A stretch of DNA of 64,000 nucleotides, from assembly GCA_020162035.1 (NCBI GenBank), contig JAIUNM010000004.1, forward strand, positions 158,818 through 222,817, given 5' to 3'. This document shows positions 16,780-24,993 of the stretch, piece after piece. The notes under the pieces are model-generated. The model saw nothing but the letters and a program-made list of their open reading frames with translations. It was not told where the DNA came from and ran no database searches. Position numbers and translations under genes: made by a program. The stretch comes from Bacteroidota bacterium. Its GTDB lineage: Bacteria; Bacteroidota; Bacteroidia; B-17B0; Aurantibacillaceae. Numbering within the stretch: the first letter of the stretch is position 1; the number at the start of each line of letters is the position of its first letter.

Positions 16780-18099
16780 ATGTCAACAACAACTGCAACA
16801 AAGTACATAAAGTACAAAGTAAAAGACATCTCATTAGCTGAATGGGGTAGAAAAGAAATTAAATTAGCTGAAGAAGAAATGCCAGGTTTAATGGCTTTGC
16901 GTAAAGAATATGGTGCAAGCAAGCCTTTAAAAGGTGCTCGTGTTGCAGGTTGTTTACACATGACTATTCAAACTGCTGTATTAATAGAAACATTGGTAGA
17001 ATTGGGTGCAGAAGTAACTTGGAGTTCTTGTAACATTTTCTCAACTCAAGATCATGCAGCGGCTGCTATTGCTGCTGCTGGAATACAAGTTTATGCATGG
17101 AAAGGTCAAAATGCTGAAGAATTTGATTGGTGTATTGAACAAACATTATGGTTTGGCGAAGACCGTAAACCATTAAATATGATATTAGATGATGGTGGAG
17201 ATTTAACAAACATGGTATTTGATAAATATCCTGAATTAGCTGCTGGTATTAAAGGTTTAAGTGAAGAAACAACTACTGGTGTTCACCGTTTATACGAACG
17301 TATGAAAAACGGTACTTTATTATTACCAGCAATTAACGTTAACGACTCTGTTACAAAATCTAAATTTGATAATAAATATGGTTGTCGCGAAAGTTTAGTA
17401 GATGCTATACGCAGAGCAACAGATGTAATGATGGCTGGTAAAGTAGCTGTTGTTGCTGGTTATGGCGATGTTGGTAAGGGTTCTGCGCAATCATTATCAA
17501 GCCAAGGTGTTCGTGTTATTGTAACAGAAATTGACCCTATTTGCGCTTTACAAGCTGCAATGGATGGCTACCAAGTAATGAAAATGGATAATGCAGCAAA
17601 AATTGCTGATATTTTAGTAACCACAACAGGCAATAAAGATATAATTGTTGGTCGTCATTTCGAAAGCATGAAACACGGTGCAATTGTGTGTAACATTGGG
17701 CATTTTGATACTGAGATTGATATGGCTTGGTTAAATAAAACTTATGGTAACACAAAAGATACTATTAAGCCACAAGTAGATCAATACACCATTAAAGGTA
17801 AAAACATAATTGTATTAGCCGAAGGCCGTTTAGTAAACTTAGGTTGCGCTACTGGGCACCCTAGTTTTGTAATGAGTAATTCTTTTACAAACCAAACTTT
17901 AGCTCAATTAGAATTGTGGACTAACACTGGAGCTTACGAGAAAAAAGTTTACACTTTACCTAAACACTTAGATGAAAAAGTAGCTATGTTGCATTTAGGT
18001 AAAATTGGTGCAGAATTAGATGTTTTAAACCAAGAACAAGCAGATTATATTGGTGTTAAAATTACTGGACCATTTAAAAATGACATGTACAGATATTAA
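16780..18099 (+). CDS. ahcY: Adenosylhomocysteinase (SAH hydrolase)
   Basis: 439 residues, family length. The NAD-binding GYGDVGKG lies at about residues 227-234, preceded by the catalytic-site stretch [20 protein letters not shown]. The end [20 protein letters not shown] and [10 protein letters not shown] match the conserved C-terminus with the Lys/Tyr that reach the NAD of the neighbouring subunit. It cleaves S-adenosylhomocysteine to adenosine and homocysteine in the methyl cycle. Monocistronic: -7 box upstream, strong terminator 22 bp after the stop. Confidence 0.98.
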   Translation: MSTTTATKYIKYKVKDISLAEWGRKEIKLAEEEMPGLMALRKEYGASKPLKGARVAGCLHMTIQTAVLIETLVELGAEVTWSSCNIFSTQDHAAAAIAAAGIQVYAWKGQNAEEFDWCIEQTLWFGEDRKPLNMILDDGGDLTNMVFDKYPELAAGIKGLSEETTTGVHRLYERMKNGTLLLPAINVNDSVTKSKFDNKYGCRESLVDAIRRATDVMMAGKVAVVAGYGDVGKGSAQSLSSQGVRVIVTEIDPICALQAAMDGYQVMKMDNAAKIADILVTTTGNKDIIVGRHFESMKHGAIVCNIGHFDTEIDMAWLNKTYGNTKDTIKPQVDQYTIKGKNIIVLAEGRLVNLGCATGHPSFVMSNSFTNQTLAQLELWTNTGAYEKKVYTLPKHLDEKVAMLHLGKIGAELDVLNQEQADYIGVKITGPFKNDMYRY

Positions 18100-18120
18100 T
18101 AATCTGATTTAGTTATAAAT

Positions 18121-18167
18121 TAAAAAAGCCATCTAAATTAGATGGCTTTTTTATTATTGAGATTTTT
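18121..18167. terminator. Bidirectional hairpin terminator, copy 1 of a 47-bp direct repeat
   Basis: A 14-bp perfect stem (18122-18135 with 18139-18152, loop AAT) has an A-run on one side and a T-run on the other, so it can end both ahcY and the convergent T9SS cargo gene. All 47 bases, including the non-hairpin tail TATTATTGAGATTTTT, recur identically at 20020-20066. Confidence 0.92.
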
Positions 18168-19948
18168 TATTCTTTGATTAGCCTTATAAAATTAGTTTTT
18201 TCATTATTAGTAATTTTCACAAAATAAATTCCTTTATTTAAATTTTCTACATTAAATTTAATTAAATAATTATTTAGTTCATTATTTTGTTTAAATATTA
18301 CTTTACCTAATACATCAACTATTTCAACATTATATATTTCATTAGATTGATTTAAAGCCTCAACAAAAAATTCAGATTTAGTAGGGTTTGGATAAACAAT
18401 ATAACCATTATTATTTTGTGTTTCATTTAAACCTGTACAATTACTAACAGATTGTGTAATTATTGCATTTGAATTACAACCTACGGTATTTGTACCTGAT
18501 ACAGAGTAACTTGTTGTAACAGTTGGATTAACTACTATTGTTTGAGTTGTAGCACTTGTATTCCAACTATAACTTGTAGCCCCAGTTGCTGTTAAAGTTG
18601 CAGAGCTTCCAATACATAAATAATTAGTTGAAGAACTAACTGCTGTAATAATTGGGTTTGCAAATACAGTTACATTACTTATAGCCGAACCAATACAACC
18701 AACTGAATTTGTTCCGGTAACTGTGTAAGAACTTGTAATTGTAGGCGACACATTAGCACTACCACTACTGAATGTTAGTGTGGGTGCACCACTTGCACTT
18801 ATACTATATGTTTGACCACTACATATTGTACCGCTAGAAGCGGTAATAGTTGGACTATTAATTACTGTTATAGATGATGTAGCTGTGTTTGCACTTACAC
18901 AACCAGCAGAACTTGTACCAACTACAGTGTATGTAGCATTAACAGTTGGTGTAACATTTGCGCTACCCCCTTGTATTGTATAAGTATTTGCACCTGTTGG
19001 ATTAATAGAAAATGAACTACCAGAACAAACAGTTCCACTATTAACACTAATTGTTGGAATTGGATTAACTACTATACTACTTGTTGCTGTATTTACACCT
19101 ACACAACCTGCAGAACTTGTTCCAACAACAGTATATGAAGTATTAACAGTTGGAGTAACATTTGCGCTACCTCCTTGTATTGTATAAGTGCTTGCGCCAG
19201 AAGGGACAATAGTAAACGTACTTCCTTTACATACACTTCCACTGTTTACTGATATTGTAGGTGAAGGATTTACTGTTGGTGTAAATGCTGCTGAATTTGT
19301 ACATGTAGATGGAATACTAACAGTTAAGTTAACAACTGAAGAATTATTTACAATTATTGAATTTGATGTTGCACCTGAAGACCAAGCATAGTTAAAACCT
19401 GGGCAAGAAGTAGTTAAAAATGTGTAATCAAAACTCGGAAAAGGTGAAAATCCAGAATTTGCATAGGTCATACCTCCTGCATATGGATTTGAGGTTGAAC
19501 CTCCAATACAATAACTAGATAATCCTCCTGTATTTATAAATACTAAATAATAAGTGTTCCCTGGTGTAACCGAAACAGAAGGCCAATTTACTGAATAAAA
19601 ACCGGTTGTGTTTAATGTTACACTGCCTGTTGCCATTAACGTACCACCCATAGTTGGTAAATTATTATAAAGATTTATAGTTAAGGTACCTGAGCCTGAA
19701 CCACTGCCTAAATAAATTCCTGCACCACATAATGTATTATTTGTAGGTTGAAATGATTGCGCTAAATCAACTTGCGAAAAACTAGCCATACATGTAGAAG
19801 AAACAGTTTGAGCAGCATCTATAGTTGTTGCTACTAGCGTTGCTTGATTACAAGCAGGATTAGGTAATTGAGAAATTGTAAAACTACATTGCGCCTTTAC
19901 GTAAAAGGCAAAACTCATTAAAATTAAAGAAAAGTAAAATTGTTTCAT
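18167..19948 (-). CDS. T9SS-exported repeat protein with C-terminal sorting domain
   Basis: 593 residues. Signal peptide MKQFYFSLILMSFAFYVKAQ. An N-terminal domain with SQVDLAQSFQPTNNTLCGAG precedes four to five ~68-residue repeats, each opening like PTISVNSGSVCKGSTF and containing YTIQGGSANVTPTVN or a close variant, then SYTVVGTSSAGC; these resemble Ig/PKD-like adhesin modules with paired cysteines. The C-terminal 75 residues are a T9SS type A sorting domain (NGYIVYPNPTKSEFFVEA ... GIYFVKITNNEKTNFIRLI). It is therefore an exported, probably surface-anchored protein. It sits between two identical terminators and is read from a duplicated promoter. Function beyond surface display is unknown. 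Confidence 0.92.
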   Translation of the reverse strand: MKQFYFSLILMSFAFYVKAQCSFTISQLPNPACNQATLVATTIDAAQTVSSTCMASFSQVDLAQSFQPTNNTLCGAGIYLGSGSGSGTLTINLYNNLPTMGGTLMATGSVTLNTTGFYSVNWPSVSVTPGNTYYLVFINTGGLSSYCIGGSTSNPYAGGMTYANSGFSPFPSFDYTFLTTSCPGFNYAWSSGATSNSIIVNNSSVVNLTVSIPSTCTNSAAFTPTVNPSPTISVNSGSVCKGSTFTIVPSGASTYTIQGGSANVTPTVNTSYTVVGTSSAGCVGVNTATSSIVVNPIPTISVNSGTVCSGSSFSINPTGANTYTIQGGSANVTPTVNATYTVVGTSSAGCVSANTATSSITVINSPTITASSGTICSGQTYSISASGAPTLTFSSGSANVSPTITSSYTVTGTNSVGCIGSAISNVTVFANPIITAVSSSTNYLCIGSSATLTATGATSYSWNTSATTQTIVVNPTVTTSYSVSGTNTVGCNSNAIITQSVSNCTGLNETQNNNGYIVYPNPTKSEFFVEALNQSNEIYNVEIVDVLGKVIFKQNNELNNYLIKFNVENLNKGIYFVKITNNEKTNFIRLIKE

Positions 19949-19951
19949 GTT

Positions 19952-20009
19952 ATATATTATTTAATAGTTACAAATATATTATATATTATTTAATAGTTAC
20001 AAATATATT
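19952..20009 (-). promoter_or_regulatory. Tandem 29-bp duplication carrying the cargo-gene promoter
   Basis: Two perfect 29-bp copies stand head to tail (19952-19980 and 19981-20009). On the minus strand each carries TATATTTG (19971-19978 and 20000-20007). Because the period is 29, the TTTG of the distal copy lies 21 bp before the TATATTTG of the proximal copy, making a bipartite promoter. The proximal -7 box ends 23 bp before the ATG at 19948. Confidence 0.8.
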
Positions 20010-20019
20010 GTTATTTAAA

Positions 20020-20066
20020 TAAAAAAGCCATCTAAATTAGATGGCTTTTTTATTATTGAGATTTTT
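20020..20066. terminator. Hairpin terminator, copy 2 of the 47-bp direct repeat
   Basis: Identical base for base to 18121-18167. Here the hairpin lies just past the secG stop (20071) and ends the leftward miaB-secG operon, immediately upstream of the duplicated promoter of the T9SS cargo gene. Confidence 0.92.
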
Positions 20067-20070
20067 AGGA

Positions 20071-20415
20071 TTAATTTGTTGGTAAACCATTTGCTGGTTG
20101 TTGCGGTGCTTGTTGCGCTGGTGCGTTTTGCGTTGGCATATTTACAGCGCCAGCTGCAGTTTTTTTAACCGAAGACTCACTGCCTTCTGTTGCAGCAATA
20201 CTATTACCTTTTGGAGCTAAAAAAATACAAGTTACTATTAATGCAATAGCTAAACCCCAAGTTGCTTTTTCTATAAACTCAGTACCTTGTTTTACGCCCA
20301 TTATTTGGGTTGCTGCGCCAAACTGACTTTGAATACCTCCACCTTTACTGTTTTGAACTAATACAACTAGTATTAATAAAAGGCAAATTAAAATTATTAA
20401 AATTGATGCTATCAT
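20071..20415 (-). CDS. secG: Protein translocase subunit SecG
   Basis: 114 residues with two membrane helices (about 2-22 and 50-70) around the family segment LVVLVQNSKGGGIQSQFGAA. The tail is Ala/Pro/Gln-rich, as often seen in Bacteroidota. SecG supports SecYEA-driven export across the inner membrane, which T9SS substrates also need. Last gene of the miaB-secG operon, 12 bp after the preceding ORF. Confidence 0.94.
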   Translation of the reverse strand: MIASILIILICLLLILVVLVQNSKGGGIQSQFGAATQIMGVKQGTEFIEKATWGLAIALIVTCIFLAPKGNSIAATEGSESSVKKTAAGAVNMPTQNAPAQQAPQQPANGLPTN

Positions 20416-20427
20416 GATATATATTTT

Positions 20428-21474
20428 TTATTGTTTTTCTTTTAAATTTTTAATTAGGGATGCAAAGTAAACACTTTTTTGTGGAATTTTCAAACATAAA
20501 ATTTCATAAGCCCTAATTGCTTTACTAATATGCCCTTGTAAGGCATAAATTTTAGCTAAAGTTTCGGTTACTAAGTGTTCATTTTCTAACAAACTCTCTT
20601 TAGCTTGTGCATTTGCAATAAAAATACGTTTTTCGTCTTTGTTCCTTATACTGCCAGGGTTTGATTGTATAATTTTATCAATTAATTCGATGTTTTTTTG
20701 CTTTTTTGTTTGATTTTCGATGACTTTATCTGTTTCTGTTTCTAAATTTTGAACAATTTTTAATTTTGGATTATTTTTTTCATCAGATAATATCTCCGTT
20801 TGTTTTAATTCATCTTCTGTGGCTCCATTTTTATTGTTTAAAAATTTAACCCATTCAATAAAATTAGTTGGTGTTATTTGTTCTTCTTTTTTAAATGATG
20901 GACTACTTTCAAAATATTCTTCATTAACATAGGCATCACTTGCCGCTTTTTGAATGTCAATTTCTAAATTTTGAACACTTAAATTTTGGTTTTCTGTATT
21001 TGATTCGAGGTTTTCCTCTTTTACATCTGTTTCAATTATTTTATGTTCCGATAACTCTGTGGCTTTAAGTATATTTATATCCTCTTTAATTTGATTTAAA
21101 ACAGTTTTTATTTCGTTTAAATCTTCATTATTAGTATTTTCTTCTTCTTTTACTTTAGTTTCTAAAGCAGGTTTATCATCAACTCTATTTAGTTTATTTT
21201 GAATAGAAATTGTAACATCAACCTCATCAGTTTTACAATCAACCGTATTATTTAGTAATTGATGTAAAACAGATCTGTTTACAACAGAAATGGCTGCTTT
21301 TTTTAATACGGATTGATGTGAAGCAATATCAAATTGTTGCGTTGCTAAACTATACAATAAATGCGCAGGCTGAAAATAAGGGTATTGTTTAACTAAATCG
21401 CACAATTGTAAAACACTATTTTGGTTAATAGAATTAGGGTTTTTAATGTATTTTAATAACTCTTGTGTTTGCAT
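20428..21474 (-). CDS. Conserved hypothetical protein of the lptE-secG operon
   Basis: 348 residues from the ATG at 21474 (two codons after a TTG), sharing one base with the lptE stop (TAATG). The N-terminus (LLKYIKNPNSINQNSVLQLC ... LVKQYPYFQPAHLLYSLATQ) and the C-terminal EHLVTETLAKIYALQGHISK with AIRAYEILCLKIPQKSVYF look like TPR-type helices. The middle is acidic, Glu/Asn-rich and low complexity, probably unstructured. No signal peptide or membrane helix. A protein with this layout is usual between LptE and SecG in Bacteroidota. Function unknown; a scaffold role is a guess. Confidence 0.78.
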   Translation of the reverse strand: MQTQELLKYIKNPNSINQNSVLQLCDLVKQYPYFQPAHLLYSLATQQFDIASHQSVLKKAAISVVNRSVLHQLLNNTVDCKTDEVDVTISIQNKLNRVDDKPALETKVKEEENTNNEDLNEIKTVLNQIKEDINILKATELSEHKIIETDVKEENLESNTENQNLSVQNLEIDIQKAASDAYVNEEYFESSPSFKKEEQITPTNFIEWVKFLNNKNGATEDELKQTEILSDEKNNPKLKIVQNLETETDKVIENQTKKQKNIELIDKIIQSNPGSIRNKDEKRIFIANAQAKESLLENEHLVTETLAKIYALQGHISKAIRAYEILCLKIPQKSVYFASLIKNLKEKQ

Positions 21475-21986
21475 TACCAATTATTAAATGCTTTATTAAA
21501 AATATCTTCGGCCAATTGTTTGTTAATTACTGTAATCAATTCACTCTCTACACTTGATAATGTTTTAGTAGAACTATAATCTGCAAACCTTGTAAATGCT
21601 TGTTCAAAATTTTTAGTTGCGTCAAATTTGTTACTGTATTTAACATTAACCGTAATAGTTAATCTATTTTGTGATGCTTGGTCGTTGCTTTGTATTGAAA
21701 TTGGAGCAACATTATAATCCGAAATATAGCCTTCAAATTGCAAATCGGCATTATTTTTAATTAAAGCTAAACTAGTTTGTTGCGAAACCATATCGCGCAT
21801 TTTTTCTGAAAATTGTTGGGCTAATGATGGTGGGGCTAAACTGCTGTTATTAGTAAAATAACCAACGCTAATTGTTTTGGCCTCGGTTGGTATAGTTGCT
21901 CCACTTAATGAAACAGTAGGTTTACAGGCATTAATAATTAATAAACTTAATGCAATTAGTAAATATTTAAGATTAAAAAATTTCAA
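21474..21986 (-). CDS. lptE: LptE-like LPS-assembly lipoprotein
   Basis: 170 residues with a lipobox ending at Cys21 (LSLLIINAC). The mature part matches the Bacteroidota LptE family: KTISVGYFTNNSSLAPPSLA, FSEKMRDMVSQQTSLALI, and DLQFEGYISDYNVAPIS. LptE plugs the LptD barrel that inserts lipopolysaccharide in the outer membrane. Placed 26 bp after the sigma-54 regulator gene and overlapping the next ORF by one base. Confidence 0.9.
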   Translation of the reverse strand: MKFFNLKYLLIALSLLIINACKPTVSLSGATIPTEAKTISVGYFTNNSSLAPPSLAQQFSEKMRDMVSQQTSLALIKNNADLQFEGYISDYNVAPISIQSNDQASQNRLTITVNVKYSNKFDATKNFEQAFTRFADYSSTKTLSSVESELITVINKQLAEDIFNKAFNNW

Positions 21987-22012
21987 TTAATTTAAGATAA
22001 ATTTAAACATTA

Positions 22013-23254
22013 TTACTCTTCAATATTAAATTCGTTTATTTTTCTATACAATGTTCGTTCACTTATTCCTAATTCCTTAGCCGCATTTTTACGTTTGCCT
22101 TTATATTTTTTTAAGGCTTTTTTAATCATATCAATTTCTTTATCTTGTAACGACAAAGTTTCTTCAACCTCAATAGTTTGCTGGTTGTGAAGTTGATTTT
22201 GATGTGTTGGTTGGTGTATAGTTAATCCACTATTTGTATTAATTATATCTTTATTATAATCTTGCTTATCAATAATTTGTAATTCATTTAAATTTTTTGC
22301 TGTATTTGTTGAACCTGGGTTTGTTGTAATTAAATCAAATACAATTTTTTTCAATTCATTTAACTCACCTTTCATATCTCTAATTACTTTAAATAGTAAT
22401 TCTTTATCATTGCTATCAATTGTATTATTAGTAAAGTTAATATTGTTTGATAACGAAGGTACATTTGTATTAGAAAACTGAGGTAAATACCTTAATAAAA
22501 CATCGGCAGTAATTTCTCTGCTTTTTTCGATAATAGAAATTTGTTCAGTTATATTTTTTAATTGTCGTATGTTTCCTGGCCAATAATAGCCTGTTAAAAC
22601 TTTTTCTGCTTCGGGTAATAGTTTAACTACAGGCATTCTGTATTTAGCAGAAAAATCATTTGCAAACTTTCTAAACAACAAATGTATATCTCCTTCTCTT
22701 TCGCGTAAAGGTGGTAAATCAATTGGTACAGTGCTTAATCTATAAAACAAATCTGTTCTAAATTTTTCTTTTTCTAATGCTTGATAAAAATTTATGTTTG
22801 TTGCAGCTACAACTCTTACATCAGTTTTTAAAACTTTACTACTACCTACTTTTAAATACTCTCCACTTTCTAAAACCCTAAGTAAGCGCGATTGTGTAGC
22901 AAGTGGTAACTCCCCTACTTCATCTAAAAATATTGTTCCACCATTTGCAACTTCAAAATATCCTTTTCGAGCTTCAGTTGCGCCTGTAAACGCTCCTTTT
23001 TCGTGCCCAAACAATTCACTGTCAATTGTACCTTCGGGAATTGCACCACAGTTAACTGCAATGTAAGGCCCATGTTTACGTGCACTATTTTGATGTATTA
23101 TTTGAGGAAAAACTTCTTTACCTGTACCACTTTCGCCATTTATTAAAACATTTAAATCAGTTGGAGCAACAAGTCTTGCAACTTCAATTGCTCGTTCTAA
23201 TTGTGTATTGTTTCCAATTATACCATATTTTTGTTTAAGATCTTGTAAATTCAT
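22013..23254 (-). CDS. Sigma-54-dependent transcriptional activator
   Basis: 413 residues: an AAA+ domain from the very start (Walker A GESGTGKE near residue 41; the sigma-54 contact loop GAFTGA near residue 92; Walker [14 protein letters not shown]), the arginine-finger region [10 protein letters not shown], an Asn-rich linker, and a Fis-type HTH at the end ([17 protein letters not shown]). There is no receiver or sensor domain, so activity is probably set by expression level or by a partner. It sits between miaB and lptE, the normal order in this phylum. Confidence 0.94.
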   Translation of the reverse strand: MNLQDLKQKYGIIGNNTQLERAIEVARLVAPTDLNVLINGESGTGKEVFPQIIHQNSARKHGPYIAVNCGAIPEGTIDSELFGHEKGAFTGATEARKGYFEVANGGTIFLDEVGELPLATQSRLLRVLESGEYLKVGSSKVLKTDVRVVAATNINFYQALEKEKFRTDLFYRLSTVPIDLPPLREREGDIHLLFRKFANDFSAKYRMPVVKLLPEAEKVLTGYYWPGNIRQLKNITEQISIIEKSREITADVLLRYLPQFSNTNVPSLSNNINFTNNTIDSNDKELLFKVIRDMKGELNELKKIVFDLITTNPGSTNTAKNLNELQIIDKQDYNKDIINTNSGLTIHQPTHQNQLHNQQTIEVEETLSLQDKEIDMIKKALKKYKGKRKNAAKELGISERTLYRKINEFNIEE

Positions 23255-23274
23255 TTTCTTTATTTGTTTAAAAC

Positions 23275-24705
23275 TTAAACAACTTTCCCTATTAATGTTG
23301 AAGGCGTACTTGATTCAACGTAAACATTTACATACATGCCAGGTTTTAAATTTTCTTTAGGAAAAACAACTACGGCATTTTGGGAGTTTCTACCCATTAA
23401 CATCTCATCAGATTTTTTTGATACTCCTTCTATTAAAACTTTGGTTGTTTTCCCTAGCCATTTTTTAGTGTGTAACTCACTATGTTTTCTTTGTAAATCA
23501 ACAACTTCACTTAATCTTTTTTTCTTTATATCTTCAGCTACATCATCTTTGTATTTTCTTTCAGCTAAGGTTTTAGGTCTTTCGCTATAACTAAACATAA
23601 AAGCAAAATCATATTGCACTTCGTTCATTAAACTTATTGTATCTTTATGCTCCTCATCTGTTTCCCCACAAAATCCAGTAATTACATCCGTGCTTATTCC
23701 GCAATCGGGCATAATTGTTCTAATAGATTTTATTCTATCTAGGTACCACTCGCGAGTATATCCTCGATTCATTTTTTCTAATACATTTGAATTACCACTT
23801 TGTACAGGTAAATGAATGTTATTACAAATATTTTCATATTTAGCCATAACATGCAAAACCTCATCGGTCATATCTTTTGGGTGCGATGTACTAAATCTAA
23901 CTCTCAAATCAGGCGATACAAGCGCAACCATTTCCATAAGTTGAGCAAAATTTGTAGAGTTTTGTTTTTGTTCGTCGGTTAAAATTTCTTTTTTTAAGCC
24001 GCCACCGCTCCATAAATAACTATCAACATTTTGACCAAGTAAGGTTACTTCTCTATAACCAGCATTAAATGCATCTTTACATTCATTTAAAATACTTTTT
24101 GGGTCTCTACTTCTTTCTCTTCCTCGAGTAAAAGGTACTACACAAAAACTACACATGTTATCGCAGCCACGCATTATACTAATAAATGCGCTTACACCAT
24201 TTTTATCTAACCTAAGTGGCGAAATATCTGCATACGTTTCTTCTTTGCTTAAGATTACGTTAATAGCTTTTTGTCCAGTTTCGGCAGTTGCAATTAAGTT
24301 TGGTAAATCGCGGTAAGCATCGGGACCTACAACAATATCAACTAATTTTTCTTCTTCTAATAATTGTGATTTTAGACGTTCGGCCATGCAACCTAAAACA
24401 CCAATTAAAAGCTCTGGTTTTGATTTTTTAATTTTTTTATAATCCTGTAAACGTTGGCGCACACGGTTTTCTGCATTATCGCGTATGGCGCAAGTGTTCA
24501 TAAAAATTAAATCCGCTTCTTCGTAATTTTGAGTGGTGCTAAAACCTTTATCAATTAAAATAGAGGCAACAATTTCGCTATCGCTAAAATTCATTTGGCA
24601 ACCATAACTCTCTAAATACAATTTTTTTCCGTTAGGAATTTTTGAAGGCTTCATTAACGAAGTACCTTGAATTTTTTCATCAATAGATTTGTTTTCAGTT
24701 TCCAT
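23275..24705 (-). CDS. miaB: tRNA-2-methylthio-N6-dimethylallyladenosine synthase MiaB
   Basis: 476 residues. The N-terminal UPF0004 domain supplies Cys36 ([13 protein letters not shown]), Cys72 and Cys106 for the auxiliary 4Fe-4S cluster. The radical-SAM motif CDNMCSFC has Cys181, Cys185 and Cys188, followed by [17 protein letters not shown] domain closes the protein. MiaB adds the methylthio group to i6A37 of tRNAs reading UNN codons. First gene of the operon continuing to secG. Confidence 0.96.
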   Translation of the reverse strand: METENKSIDEKIQGTSLMKPSKIPNGKKLYLESYGCQMNFSDSEIVASILIDKGFSTTQNYEEADLIFMNTCAIRDNAENRVRQRLQDYKKIKKSKPELLIGVLGCMAERLKSQLLEEEKLVDIVVGPDAYRDLPNLIATAETGQKAINVILSKEETYADISPLRLDKNGVSAFISIMRGCDNMCSFCVVPFTRGRERSRDPKSILNECKDAFNAGYREVTLLGQNVDSYLWSGGGLKKEILTDEQKQNSTNFAQLMEMVALVSPDLRVRFSTSHPKDMTDEVLHVMAKYENICNNIHLPVQSGNSNVLEKMNRGYTREWYLDRIKSIRTIMPDCGISTDVITGFCGETDEEHKDTISLMNEVQYDFAFMFSYSERPKTLAERKYKDDVAEDIKKKRLSEVVDLQRKHSELHTKKWLGKTTKVLIEGVSKKSDEMLMGRNSQNAVVVFPKENLKPGMYVNVYVESSTPSTLIGKVV

Positions 24706-24718
24706 TTTTATTAATTTA

Positions 24719-24726
24719 CAAAGATA
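24719..24726 (-). promoter_or_regulatory. Possible -7 box of the miaB operon
   Basis: TATCTTTG on the minus strand, 14 bp before the miaB ATG. The nearest TTTTG upstream gives a 24-bp spacer, longer than the usual 19-21, so this is only a candidate. The rest of the 288-bp gap to topA is plain AT-rich sequence. Confidence 0.4.
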
Positions 24727-24993
24727 CTGTTAAAATATGACATTTTGACACAAAACTTAAATTGTTGTTTTAAATTAATTCAATTTAACAAATAACAAAA
24801 TTGCATTAATAAATCATTAACTATCAGTAATTTAAATACAAATATTATTACTATTAAAAATATAAATTACTTAAATTATTAGGATTATTACATTTTAATT
24901 GTTTTAATTTGCAAAAATTTAAAATCGGTTTTTGTTTAAAAAACACAAAAAAAGAGGTTAAAAAGTTAAAAAGCATAGTATTAAGATAGGTTC

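Noticed and set aside
18400..19400. Repeats in the T9SS cargo gene as a CRISPR-like array
   Set aside because: The repeats are coding, about 200 bp long and divergent, without regular short spacers.
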